DNA of 64,000 bases, taken from positions 124,001-188,000 of the forward strand of contig JAFEMH010002589.1 of NCBI GenBank assembly GCA_022495995.1. The letters are read 5' to 3'. Numbering within the stretch: position 1 is the stretch's first letter; each line of letters starts with the position of its first letter. The notes beneath the pieces are model-generated. The model searched no databases. It saw only the letters and a program-made list of their open reading frames with translations, and was not told where the DNA came from. This document shows, piece by piece, positions 52,281 through 63,496 of the stretch. A program made the position numbers and the translations under genes. This DNA is from Adenophora triphylla var. japonica. Taxonomy: Eukaryota; Streptophyta; Magnoliopsida; Asterales; Campanulaceae.

Positions 52281-53861
52281 GCCAAAAACTTGTAAAAAAT
52301 GCATTTTTTTGAAGCTTAACAAAAAACGTGTTTTTAGACTACGTCGTCGACTCTTCCACTTTCTTCATACCGTCTCTCCCGCCCCGTCACTGTCAACAAT
52401 CGCCATTGAAGAAATCGCAATTGTGAATTCAGATCATAAATTCGATCTCAATTAGTGTTATCTCAAGGTTCGAATTTGCTTATTGGGAGTTAATTGGGGT
52501 TTTTATTTGTTGATTTTTACGAATTTATGAACGTTGGGAAGGATTTGCTGTTGGCTTTGATTGGATGGATTCATTGTGAATTTGTCAAGAATGGTAATCG
52601 ATTGATTGATTGATTTTGTTGGAGAGGGAGAGAGTGAAGAAGGGGTGTATTGCTGCTTGCTGTTGTGGATTTATGAATATTGAGAAGGATTTCTTTGTTT
52701 CTTTGTTGGTGGGGATTTGATGTGCCAGTGTTAGGGATTTGATGTGCCAGTGCTAGGGATTTGATGTGCCAGTGTATGTGTTTTTGAGTGCCAGTGCATG
52801 TGTTTTGAGTGTCAGTGCATGTGGGAATTTGAGTGCCAGAGTATGTGTTTTTGAGTGCCAGTGTATGTGTTTTCAAATGTCAGTCCATGTGTTTTTGAAT
52901 GCCAGTGCTTGTGTTTTTGAGAGCCAACAAAAATTATTACCAGTGTTTTTTAGTGCCAGTGTATGTGTTTTTGAGTGCCAGTACATGTATTTTTGAATGT
53001 CAGTGCATGTGTTTTTGAATGCCAGTGCTTGTGTTTTTGAGAGCCAGCAAAAATGTTAGTGTAACAAAGTGCCCGTTGTAGTATCAATAAGTGCCAGTGT
53101 AAAAAAGTGCTAGTGCATGTATATTAAGTGACTTTATAAACTAACACTGGCACTTAGTTACACTAACACTGGCACTTTGTTAAACTAACACTGACACTTG
53201 TTTTACACTAACACCAGCACTTTGATACACTAACACTGGCACTTTATTACACTAACACTAGCACTTTTTTATACTGGCACTGACACTTTGTTACACATGC
53301 ACTGACACTAAGTTTTTGGACAAAGAGAGCTTTTAACTGGCACTTTTTTAGACGTGCACTGGTACATTTTTATTATAATCCTGGCAATTATTTATACAAC
53401 TACTGGCAATTATTTAGAACAAATTCATATAATTCCCAATTGAATTGACCCAAACTTCAGCAAATTAAACCCTTTATTCACACCATTGAAGGACATTCTG
53501 TTTATCCAACGAAAAAACGAAGAGCTATGGAATCAAATCACACAGTTATCTCCAATTAATTATGTACCAATCAATAAAGTACCAATCAATTATGTAACGA
53601 AGCATAGTTGACAATGGGCATTAATGGCGGAACTAGGGCACGAATTGTAGGTTACAAAATACTCAAACTGAGTGAACGCCGGAGAACGATCGGAGCTTGG
53701 GATGGCCAGAGAAGATGATCGGAGCTTGGGATGACACGAATTTGTAATATTAACACTGGCATTTATCATGGTTGCCAGTAATTACAAAAATGACACCGTT
53801 TGTTTTGAAAACACGTTTTTCCTTATCTTAAGAAAAAACTAGTTTTTTATAAGACCAACTC
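52281..53861 (-). mobile_element. 1.58-kb non-autonomous derivative of the 21-kb MULE
   Basis: Flanked by the 9-bp duplication ATGTTCATC (52272-52280, 53862-53870). Its left end GCCAAAAACTTGTAAAAAAT matches the inverted right end of the 21-kb MULE (GCCAAAAACTTACAAAAAAC). Its inverted right end GAGTTGGTCTTATAAAAAAC matches that element's left end (GAGTTGCTCTTATGAAAAAC). It therefore sits in opposite orientation. No transposase or protease remains; the inside is GTGCCAG repeat plus short end-proximal sequence resembling a promoter/leader. Confidence 0.85.
52725..53400. repeat. Inverted GTGCCAGTG / CACTGGCAC arrays
   Basis: The left half (52725-53120) has about 16 copies of GTGCCAGTGYATGTGTTTTT on the plus strand. 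The right half (53140-53400) has the motif inverted (CTAACACTGGCACTTTGTTA). The two halves can fold on each other. Confidence 0.88.
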
Positions 53862-53870
53862 ATGTTCATC

Positions 53871-54156
53871 TTTTAAAAAAATTTTTTTTTTTTTTTAAAT
53901 ATTTATTTTGAAATAAAGATAGTATATGTTAAGTTTTTAGATTATTTTATTGGCCCATAATTTAACTTTGCCCTAACCCTAACCCTATTAATGCCAGGAA
54001 CGACATCGCTCCTTTAATTTGGCTCTAAATCGGTTTAGTCTGCACTTTATAGGGCAATCGTATACTAGCGGTGCTGGGTATTGTATGGCAAAATCGAAGT
54101 AATATGCACTCATTAGGATATACACTTGAAATCTTGAATATATACATACAAATATA
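53871..54156. other. AT-rich spacer
   Basis: Includes CCCTAACCCTAACCCTA near 53972, too short to be an interstitial telomere array. No gene is visible. Confidence 0.4.
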
Positions 54157-55176
54157 CTCCATCTGTCCCACTGGACTATCCGAAAGTTTTAATTTTCCAA
54201 AAGTTTTAAAAGTTTACAAGCTTAAAATAGAAAATGGAAATTTTTTATTATTTTTTTATGTGTGACCCCACGCATCACACTAACAACAATTATTAACTAT
54301 TTCCTATTCCACTTTCTTTTTCTCTTTTACCCAACTATCTATATTAACAACTAGGGATGTTCACGGTTCGGATTGATCCGAATTTTATCAAAATTTCAAA
54401 AAAACAGACTGCACCAATTGTTCGGTTACGCCTAAATTAGATCGGGGACTGCACTATTACATTACAGGACCGGTCACATTGGTCCGGTTCCAATGGTTCG
54501 GTCCATGTCCGGTTCCATCGATTCCACATGTTACACTACTATATATTTTTTCTAAAGATAAAACATGCAACAACTATTTTTTTCATGAAACCAAAATATA
54601 GGACGATTACATAAACAAAGTTCAAATAAAAATATTCAGACATACAACAAATTAACTGAAATAGAGGAACAAAAGAGAAAAACATAAACATGATTCAGAC
54701 CCTAATAACTAAATTCAGATGCAAATTATAAGAAAATTAAAAATACGAGTAGATTGGAGGTAGAGACTGAGAAAATAACATTAAAATCTCATTAAATCAT
54801 TACCTTTTATTGGAGATTTGAGAGGCAAAATAACAGAGTAATGATGTTATGCAATCTCACACGAAAAAACAGATCTGTGTCATAGATTAATTACTTCCGT
54901 TACAGCTGCGCCATCGATAGAAATCGATGGTGGTACCGTGGTTGGACAGCTGAATCGAAATCACGGCGCCGCCATGAAAAATCAATTTGATTTCTAGGGT
55001 TAAGAATTGAGATGAGAGAAAGACGAGAGAGGGGAAAAGCGTAGAGAGAGAGAGAGAGGGATAGAAAACCAAACGACGGAAATGAAAGAGATATGATAGG
55101 GTTAGGATTTTTGTAAACTTGTAATGTCGCTGGATGGATAAGGTCATAGCAACTTTTTTTTGAAAATTTGAAATTA

Positions 55177-55247
<71 letters not shown>

Positions 55248-55542
55248 CATAATATATACATAATCGGTCCGATTCGGGTTCGGTCCAGGACCATATATAT
55301 TTTTTAAAAAATCAGGACCAACCCAAATAATCGATTTCATATAAATTTGAAACCAGAACCAAACTAATTCTATTGGATTGGTCCGATTTTCATTGGTCTG
55401 ATCCGATTCTATCGATCCAGTCCGGTCCGTCGATTTTTTTGTTCAGCCCTATTAACAACACATCATCTTTTTCACATTTTCATAATTTTTGAACCACTTT
55501 ATTTTTTAAACTTTCGAATGTCCCGGAATGGGACAGAGGAAA
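54157..55542. mobile_element. Stowaway-like MITE split by a hAT element
   Basis: The left end CTCCATCTGTCCCACTGGA and inverted right end TTTCCTCTGTCCCATTCCGG, both beside TA, match, as does the subterminal CGAAAGTTT. The halves are 54157-54351 and 55452-55542. Confidence 0.65.
54352..55451. mobile_element. Non-autonomous hAT element
   Basis: Ends TAGGGATGTTCA and, inverted, TAGGGCTGAACA are flanked by the 8-bp duplication TTAACAAC (54344-54351, 55452-55459). Subterminal regions carry repeated GGTCCGGTT / GGTTCGGTCC motifs on both sides, as in other plant hAT elements. The inside (54870-55130) has GC-richer sequence like a 5' leader on the minus strand and an AT microsatellite (55183-55243). 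There is no transposase domain. Confidence 0.85.
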
Positions 55543-56546
55543 TATCCATTTCTTCAACTTCATAAAAAGTTGGTGGTTATTGTTTCTTTATGATTGGTTA
55601 AAACCTAATATAATATTCATGAAAATTGCATTTATTCATGAGGGTATCGTTTCTATTGGCCATAAATATGACTAATTTTCTTTGGCTCGATAGATTCACA
55701 ATGCCTTTCTTGTAAACTTATAATGTCTAGAAAAAATCACAGTTATTATGTATCTCTCTCATAAAGCTTATAATGCCAATAAAATTTCGACAAATAAGAA
55801 ATTGGAGGAAACTAAAATCATTAATTATATATTATGAAGAGTTAATTTAATATAATTGATTATAATAATACATAAACATTGCTCCCGTTCCTTCTTATTG
55901 ACTTCATATATATGAACTTAAATATGGGTTTTGTAATTATTTATGAGAAATAATTTCAATTTTTTTTTTGATAAAAAACAGAGGCAAAAGGCTTAACTGA
56001 TTGGCTATTGTGTTACCCAAAATGAGTTTGAAAACTATCCAGTTCATTGAACTGATGCAAAGACAATTTTGTTTTTAGACAATACTTTAAAATTGATGCA
56101 AATCAAAGTATAAAAGATAACCTTGTAACTTAATCAAAGTTTTAGAACTTAGAATTAAAAAGGGAGAAAGGAAGAGTTTAGTATTACAAACTTAAAAGCC
56201 AGAAGAGAAGAGAGAATGGAGAGAAATTTCAATATATCATTCAAGCTAATTAACAGAGGAATTGAGGGGTACCTTAACAAAGTTCGAAGAGTGGAGGTTA
56301 ATGGGAGGAAGACGAACACTTGATAAGCACCGGTAATCAGAAATCCTTGCTCTGCCATCTCTTTCTAAGAAAACGCCTGAAAATTGGGGATTTGTAAAGT
56401 TCGAAAAGGAAAAGGAAAAGGTTTCGTCTTTTATACCTAGCTCTAATCCGTTCCTGAAAGGGAAAGGTTTTTGATTTCCACCGGTTAATTCACAATTAAC
56501 GTCAAAAACAGTTCCCAAGGCGGTTGTCAAAGCGTCAAAATAGGTA
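55543..56546. other. Unassigned sequence with a minus-strand ORF
   Basis: 55543-56150 is AT-rich with a broken MITE end (GCTCCCGTTCC, 55882). On the minus strand 56530-56246 is an ATG-initiated open frame of 94 codons (MTTALGTVFDVNCELTGG...) with a splice-donor-like AAG|GTACCC at its end. It might be a first exon or exon fragment, but I recognise no family. Confidence 0.3.
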
Positions 56547-58692
56547 ATGATTACGGAAGAACGGCGCTCTTCCAGATCTAACCGTTCGCTGTAAACGATC
56601 AGGATTGAGCCACGTCACCATTGGTCGACCAAACAAACTTTCGAGCATCTACCTACGACCTCCATCAAACTACAGCAACAATTTCTTAACATCCTGGTCG
56701 ACAAATATCAACTCAGAAAGTTGGGGGCCACTGAACGGAATAAAAGTGATGGACTATGCCTAACGAGCAAGCCCAATTATTTACATGTTATTACCACCAC
56801 ATTTTCAGTGGGCTAGGCCCAATTATTATCAGGCCCATGACCCATCAGTCTGATCAGTCGACCTAGCTCATTGTCCGACCTATGAGGTCCCGAACTAGCT
56901 ATCGTCCGACATACGATCCTGATCTCAATACGGGCATGACCCGATCCCATCCATCAGTCAGGTCGACCTAGACCCAATAGGCGACCTCGACCTATCATAA
57001 TACGTGACGATCTACAAAGTCCAGGCGTGAATACAACTCTTTCCATAACAGACTCCCTACAAATCAGGAGTTATTCATGGACAAGATCTCTTATGCATAT
57101 CTGATCCAAGATTATAGGGATTTCATACAATACTACTACAATTATATCTCTCATCAACAACTATAAATACAAGTCAATGTCAACCGTTCCATGGTAATTG
57201 CTTTTTTGTTATTTGAGAATACATTGTTCCATATAACTTATTAGCTCTCTATACACCGTACTTACTCTCATGCCCGAGGGTCTTCGCCGGAGACCATTCC
57301 GACTAGTCGTGGGTTTTGTTTTCAGGTCAGAAGCCAGGAGATTGATCTCGCAACTGGACGGAGATTGATTACGACACAATTCTTGCAGCATCAGTTTGGT
57401 TCCATTGTCGGGAATCGTGCTTTTTTGACCTCGAAATTTCTTACAACCCATCATCATGGTGACTTCTGACGGTCATGTTTCAGAAGCCTCGGACGAGCAT
57501 AACGAAGGTAACACCGGTACTAATACGAATGCAGGAAATCGCAATGTTAACATGCCTCCTCCTTCCGCGCCTCGTCAGCACGTGAGGGTGACATGTTCGA
57601 ACAGCGTTGCTGATGGTAGAGGCCTGTCTGATAACAGGAGGGAGAAGAGACCTATAGTCGAGCAAGGAGCACAGCCCCCTCCAAAGCGTCAACAAGCAGG
57701 GCGAATGGCTGCAGGCGACACACCAGGTCCCTCAACCAATCCCCTCAGTAGGAAGGAGATGCTAGTAGAGCGGGCTAGAATTCTAGCAAAATTGATAGAG
57801 ATGGAGGAGGAACCTGAGCAGAATGACAGAAGGTTGGAAAGGGCAGCCCCCTCACAGGTCTCTCACAGGCAGCCCGACGGAAGTGCTAGACAAAGCGGGA
57901 GTGCCATACAGAATGGCGAGCGAAAGATCGTACCTCATATTCGCACCCACATACCGGTTCCACCTGACGACTTGCGAAGTCATCTTAATACGAATAGGGA
58001 ACAGGAAGCTGAGTCGGAGTTTAGGCGACAGAGGGAGGCTAAAAGGAATAGGCATAGGTCGTCTGCTAAAATAGAGAGATCGCAGTCACACCGCGAGAGA
58101 AATGGGCGCAGGTCGCCACTCAGATCGGCTAGATCGCAGTCTCACCGAGATAGGAATGGACGCAGGTCACCAGTCAGGGAAGATAGGCACAGGTCGCTAG
58201 TGAACTCAGTAAGGTCACCTTCCCACAGAGACAGACGAGGTAGAGAGGTGACTCCTCCTAGAAGTGAAAGGCGTAGGGCTAACTCAAGGAGGGAACCTCA
58301 CTGTGATGAGCGACAGAGATCCGACGACTTCTCCCATGCAAGGGACGACAATCCGGATGCTAGGGAATGGTTGCAGTGGAAGAAGAGGCTAGAACAATGG
58401 GAGGCCGACAAGAAGGAGGATACTGGAAAGGGCGAACGAAATGACTTTACTCTTCGTCCCTTGTCCAAGGAATTGCTCGACAGACAACCTCCTCAAGGTT
58501 TCAGGTTGCTCACTCTTGAAAAGTATTCGGGGGCGACCAATGCCTAGAGCCATATACATCGTCTGGAGGCTACCATGTGTTTCATCTCCAACGAAGATGA
58601 TATGATGTGCAAGGCACTTGCCAGCACTCTCACAGGGGGGGCACTGACTTGGTTTCGTGGTTTGGCACCAGGTTGTATTACCACATGGCTGA
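56547..58692 (+). mobile_element. Truncated LTR retrotransposon (gypsy-like)
   Basis: The 5' LTR appears to run from roughly 56547 to 57390 (TATA-like CTATAAATAC near 57161) and is followed by TTTGGTTCCATTGTCGGGAA (57395-57414), a decayed form of the TTTGGCGCCGTTGCCGGGGA primer site common in Athila/Tat-type gypsy elements. A gag ORF follows. The rest is missing because the second retrotransposon begins at 58693. The LTR start is a guess. Confidence 0.6.
57456..58690 (+). pseudogene. gag of truncated gypsy element
   Basis: ATG at 57456, then 363 codons to TAG at 58547. The N-terminal two thirds is very basic and Arg/Ser-rich with repeated SQSHRxRNGRRSP blocks (about residues 205-270), giving it an SR-protein look. 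The last 30 residues before the stop (LDRQPPQGFRLLTLEKYSG) start the gag core, which continues in the same frame after the stop (HRLEATMCFISNEDD, ALASTLTGGALTWF) until 58690. The TAG is therefore a nonsense change in a longer gag. No pol survives. Confidence 0.75.
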
Positions 58693-60087
58693 TGTGGCGA
58701 ATTTTGTATATATTATTTCCCTCTTTTTCCTATGTGTTTTCATTCATTTTTGATGTACTTAGACTAGATTTGATGTAATTCGGGCATTATTTATCATTTG
58801 AGCTTTTATTGTAATCCGGGGGTAAAATATCGTATTTATTTAGTTACTTTTTCGGATGTAATTTTGGTGCTTCAAAGTCATGCCTCGAGTATCAAAGCAA
58901 AGTCAAAGTCAACCGAAGCGGAGAAGTATAGGATAGGTTCAAACTGCAATTTCTGGAAGTTGAGGTGATGTTCTGCATTGTTGAGAAGTCCAGGGATTGA
59001 TGTGAAGAATTAAAAGACTGCAGGGACCAAACTGCAAAGCAACAAAGTTCAGTGACCAGAATGAATTTTTGGAAAGTTTGAAGGATCAAAGTGGAAGAAG
59101 AATTTGGGAAAACAAAAAGTCAGCACGTAGGTTTACTGAGAAGGCGCTTTGATCGAGGATTGACCCACGCAGAAGAGTAAATTGGTTTATTTTATTATTT
59201 CTTTCTTTTTTTCCTTTTTCTTTTAATTATTAATTAGATTAGGATTAGTATTATTAGGAAGGAGTATATATACTCTTTTGAACATTATTTTTAGGGTTCA
59301 TCTAGTTTTTAATTTTTCGAGAGAGAGCTTGAGTTTTTCCATGGAATCTTAAACTCATTGCTTTGGACTTGTAACTTTTGAACCAACTTGAATATCAATT
59401 GAGGTTTGATTTCTTTCTATTATTTTTCCCTAATTGCAATTTTACTTATTCTTAATTCTAATCAATTTCTAGGGTTTTGAGAAATTGATCAATCCCTTAA
59501 TCCTGTTAATTGATTATTGCTAGATCTCCCTTGTATCGTGTCGGACTGGGGTTATCATTGTAGCACCTTTGCAATTCTTGAATGTGTCATCTTGGATCGT
59601 GATTAAAGTAAAATTGGCTTTAATTCTATTTGAAATAAAAATAGGTTAATTCCTTGATCTTAATCTCTTAGAATTTAATCAATTAATATTTAGAACCTTG
59701 ATCGTGTCGACTAGGTTTTATTTATCAATTAGGGTTTTTAGTTGAGCGTGTCGCCGCTATCAACTACTATCAAAGAAGAGATAGAGATTTATTATCTCGT
59801 GATCAAGTAATTAGGAGAAAATACAAAAGAATTATTCCGGTGATATTGATTGATAGACGGTGATAATTTTGCATGTCCAAGGTGTTCTTTTTCATTATTA
59901 TTTATAACTTAGTTTTTAATTCCCGTCTTAGGATTTTAATTCAAAAACAAACAAAATCCCCCATTTGTGTGTGTGACGAGTTCGTTTGCAATACCGTTCT
60001 TCAGTGGTTCGACCATGGACTTACCTTTGCTACATTCTTGTGGCCGAGTCCTGGTTTAATTTAGTAGGTGTGCGACCAAGCCTACCA
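58693..60087 (+). repeat. 5' LTR of a second gypsy element (Athila/Tat-like)
   Basis: Begins TGTGGCGAATTTTG inside the previous gag and ends CAAGCCTACCA just before AATTTTGGCGCCGTTGCCGG, the primer site. A TATA-like ATATATACTC lies near 59266. 1395 bp. Confidence 0.75.
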
Positions 60088-60090
60088 AAT

Positions 60091-60577
60091 TTTGGCGCCG
60101 TTGCCGGGAAACGGTGTAATTGTTTACGATCTTATTCTTTTCTTAATCTATTTCTTTTTATTTATTTTAGTATTTGTGTTATCTGCTAAGTGTTTTACCC
60201 TGCTCGCCCGTGGTGTGTAACCGTGTATGGTGCACACCCGTTCTACTAACAATTTACTTGTGCCCCTTGTTAAAGAAATTGAACGTTCTTTCAGGAAAGG
60301 ACGTAAAGCAAACATGAGTGTGAATCATAATTGTTGGGAGACAGAGATGGGGGATAGAGCAGCGCAGACAATTAGGGAGAAAACTGCTCCAAACTGAACG
60401 GAGCAACCGCAGGCAGTTACTTTTCCTACATTGCCGGCGGGAGTCACGTTTGAGTTGAAACCGGGGCTGCTAAATCAATTGCCTAGCTTCAGTGGACTAC
60501 CCGGTGAAAATCCGAATCATCACGTTTCCCAGTTCATGCAAGTTTGCAGCAGTATGAAGCCCACTTGAGCAGCTTCT
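60091..60577 (+). pseudogene. Leader and gag start of the second gypsy element
   Basis: The primer site TTTGGCGCCGTTGCCGGGAA is followed by a leader and an ATG at 60227 (MVHTRSTNNLLVP). The frame has a TGA at about 60395, then goes on with FELKPGLLNQLPSFSGLPGE and HHVSQFMQVC, the gag N-terminal core of Athila/Tat-type elements. A second TGA lies at about 60566. It is cut at 60578 by the third retrotransposon. Confidence 0.75.
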
Positions 60578-63496
60578 TGTAACGACCCTAACCCTAGACA
60601 CTAATTTTAGTATCATATTATATGCTTTTAATATTAATGTTAACTTTATGTGTTCATTTTATGTCTTTGATTTCCTATGTTAAGATGAGATGGTTGTGAA
60701 ATAATTCTAAAGCCTTAGAAAAAAATGAAAATAAGTTAAAATATTTTGTTGTGGTGTATTAATTGAAAATAAATAAATTATGAGTAGCTAGGTTGTCCTT
60801 GTGTAGAGGAGGGAAGTAAAGGGTTTAATTTCATTTCTTAAACATTAGGGGCCTAGGTGAAGAAAAGGGGAAAAACTTCATTTAATTAGTGAAGGGGGGC
60901 CATACTCCCTCTTTTCCTCCCATCACCTCCCTTAGTCAATCCTCCCCATACCTTCCCCATCCCATTTTCATCATCCTCCTTTTCCATCACCATTCTTCAT
61001 TTTCTCCCATCATCCTCCTTCACCTCCTCAATCAATATTCTCCATGGAAGCTCCTACTTAAAGCTTCTCTTCCAAAATCCTTAGAAAATCCAATCCTTCT
61101 CCATTTCTCAATTCGATTGTATTTTCGTGTTCGGGGCAACTAGGGGAGCACATCAAGCTAAGAAAATCCTTGTTCCATCTCATATTTTCTAAGGTAAGTT
61201 ATTATGACTTCCTTCTAATAATTGCTCACTTTATGTGTTATTGAATCTCTTGTTGGAAAAAAAAGGATTTTTGGTATTTTGAATAATGTTAATTGAGTCG
61301 AAAAAGTTTAGTCAAGGTTGAATTGATTTTGGGTTGTAAAATAGTGATCTAAGATTGAAAGAAGAATGGTATAGAGTAATTGTGAATTTAGTCAAGTTAT
61401 TTACTTGGGAATGAAAGGAATTAGGACCTAAATGAGCGAGAAGGAAATTTCTAGTATGTGGGTTTGTTAAGTGGGTGTTTGGTGAATTAGAATCCCTTCC
61501 TTGAAGTTTGAAATGGGTTGAAATGGTTAATTTGAGGTTTGGTCATATTTATTCTAGTTGTGATGAAAGAGTTTTGGAAACATTTTATTTGGGTTTTTAG
61601 AATAAATGAAAAATAAGTTTGAATGACTTTTGTGAGTTGCAAGTTGTTACAATACCTTTCCTTTGATCTTCATATGTGTGTTTATAAATGGATTCTTATA
61701 ATATACTTGTTGTTGGTGAATTTGATCAAGTTATTTACTTAGGATATGGAGAAGATGGTTAAAAATGGGGATAAAGTAGCTTGGAACACTTGATGTCCAT
61801 GACTCTTAAAATTGCGCTTACTTGTGAAATTCATATTTAATTCACCCGGACTCGGAATTGAGTGCTTCTTGAGTCCATTTTGGATAATTTTTCAAGATAT
61901 TTTCAATGGACATATTTTCATAAGCTAAAAGTATAACTATTGTTCCCAGAATGTCTCTTTTTGCAGCAGGGTTTAGTAAACCATTTTCAAAACCGGTTAA
62001 ACTTATAAAATGAATAAGTAATTCATACGAACTCGAAATTGGATGGTTCAAGAGTCCAAATTGAGTATTTTTAGGTGATCTTTCAAATGGAATTGGTTTT
62101 ATAAACTAAATCTGTAATGATCATTTCCAGATATTTTATTTTACTATTGTGGTGTGCTTATTGTAGTATGTGAAAATACTTGATATCCTTGCACTCTAAG
62201 TTGTGATACTTCTTATTATGGATGTTATTGTAACATGGCTTGTTATAGTAAATATGTAGACCTTATGTGTTGCATATTTTGGACTCATTGATATATTTCA
62301 ATATAAATGCTAGGATTCCCTACTTTGGAATTCCTATATTGTTTGGGATTTGTTCAAGGATTTATAGCCGTTGTGCTAATATGTTGAATACTTGTTATAG
62401 TATTTCTATCTTTATGATATTCTATTGTTGTAGGATTCCCTACTTTGGAATTCCTAAACTGTACATGTTGAAACAAAGATTTATAGCCGTTGCGCTAATA
62501 TGCTGAATACTTGTTATAGTATTGCTATCTTCATGATATGCTATTGTGGTATGTATCCCTACTTTGGATCATACAATGTTTGGTTAAGCAAGTATGTTAT
62601 TACTGTGCTTAGTTATGAAAATCCAGCTGGTATTTGTTTGTTGGGCAATGTTATGGAATTATAATGGCACCGAGCCAAGTTCATTATAATTCATACATTG
62701 GTAACCCGAATTTGTCCCCCTTGTGTGGGATTAGTGGGCTAGCATCTCCTTTTGAGGTAGATGGTCTAGTTTCACTGGGGATATGACTGTGTGTCAGAAT
62801 CCCTATGGTACTGTTATTGTTTATGGTTCCGGAATCGCTTCATCAATCGTTGCTGCTGCTCGGATGTGTATATCCTTTTGGAGATAAAACCTTGGCTCAG
62901 TATCCTTCTAAGTGTTACTTTATCGTACTTATGTGTTGTGATATATTCATGATGAGCTGGTCGTTGTTTCCAACCGGTATGGGACTATGCGGCAGTGGAG
63001 CCTCTCTTATTATGTGGATATATCTTTTGATGTGTTGCATCTTGTTTGACATCTTGCTGCATTCATAATAGCTTATTGAGATTTATTCTCACCCCTTCCC
63101 CTTTTACTGTTTTAGATTGTGCTGAGACAAAGTGACTCCGAACCGGTGAGGCCGGGGATAAGAGTGTGGACTTTGGCTTTTGGGACTTGTCAGGTTGAAA
63201 ATAAGTAGGTTGCCTGGAATCTTTATTAAGTAATACTCTTTTATAAAGTTGTATAGAAAATTCTTTGTAAAACAATGTTATTTGGGGGTTTTCGATGTAA
63301 TTGATCATAATATAGTTTATTGAAGTTGTTGAAATTTCCTCAAAGTGGAGACATTATCAGTTGGTTTTAATTTGGAAGTTGAGAATCGGTTTTCTTTTAA
63401 AATGAAATAAAATTTTTAAAAATTCAAGGTGAGTTTTCTTAGTTTGGGTCCCTCAAGCTCGGGATACGTGCTAGGATCCGGGTTGGGGTGCTCACA
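60578..63496 (+). repeat. 5' LTR of a third gypsy element
   Basis: Starts TGTAACGACCCTAACCC and ends GGGTTGGGGTGCTCACA, then GTTGGTATCAGAGC, the initiator-Met primer site (63497-63510). 2919 bp. The ends and what follows resemble the Tekay-like element at 28544-37459. The element continues past the window. Confidence 0.85.
62310..62560 (+). repeat. Tandem duplication inside the third LTR
   Basis: Two copies of about 120 bp with GGATTCCCTACTTTGGAATT, GATTTATAGCCGTTG and GAATACTTGTTATAGTAT, and the start of a third (TATCCCTACTTTGGATCATA). Confidence 0.8.

Noticed and set aside
53972..53989. Interstitial telomere repeat (CCCTAA)n
   Set aside because: Only about three units, CCCTAACCCTAACCCTA, too short to be meaningful.
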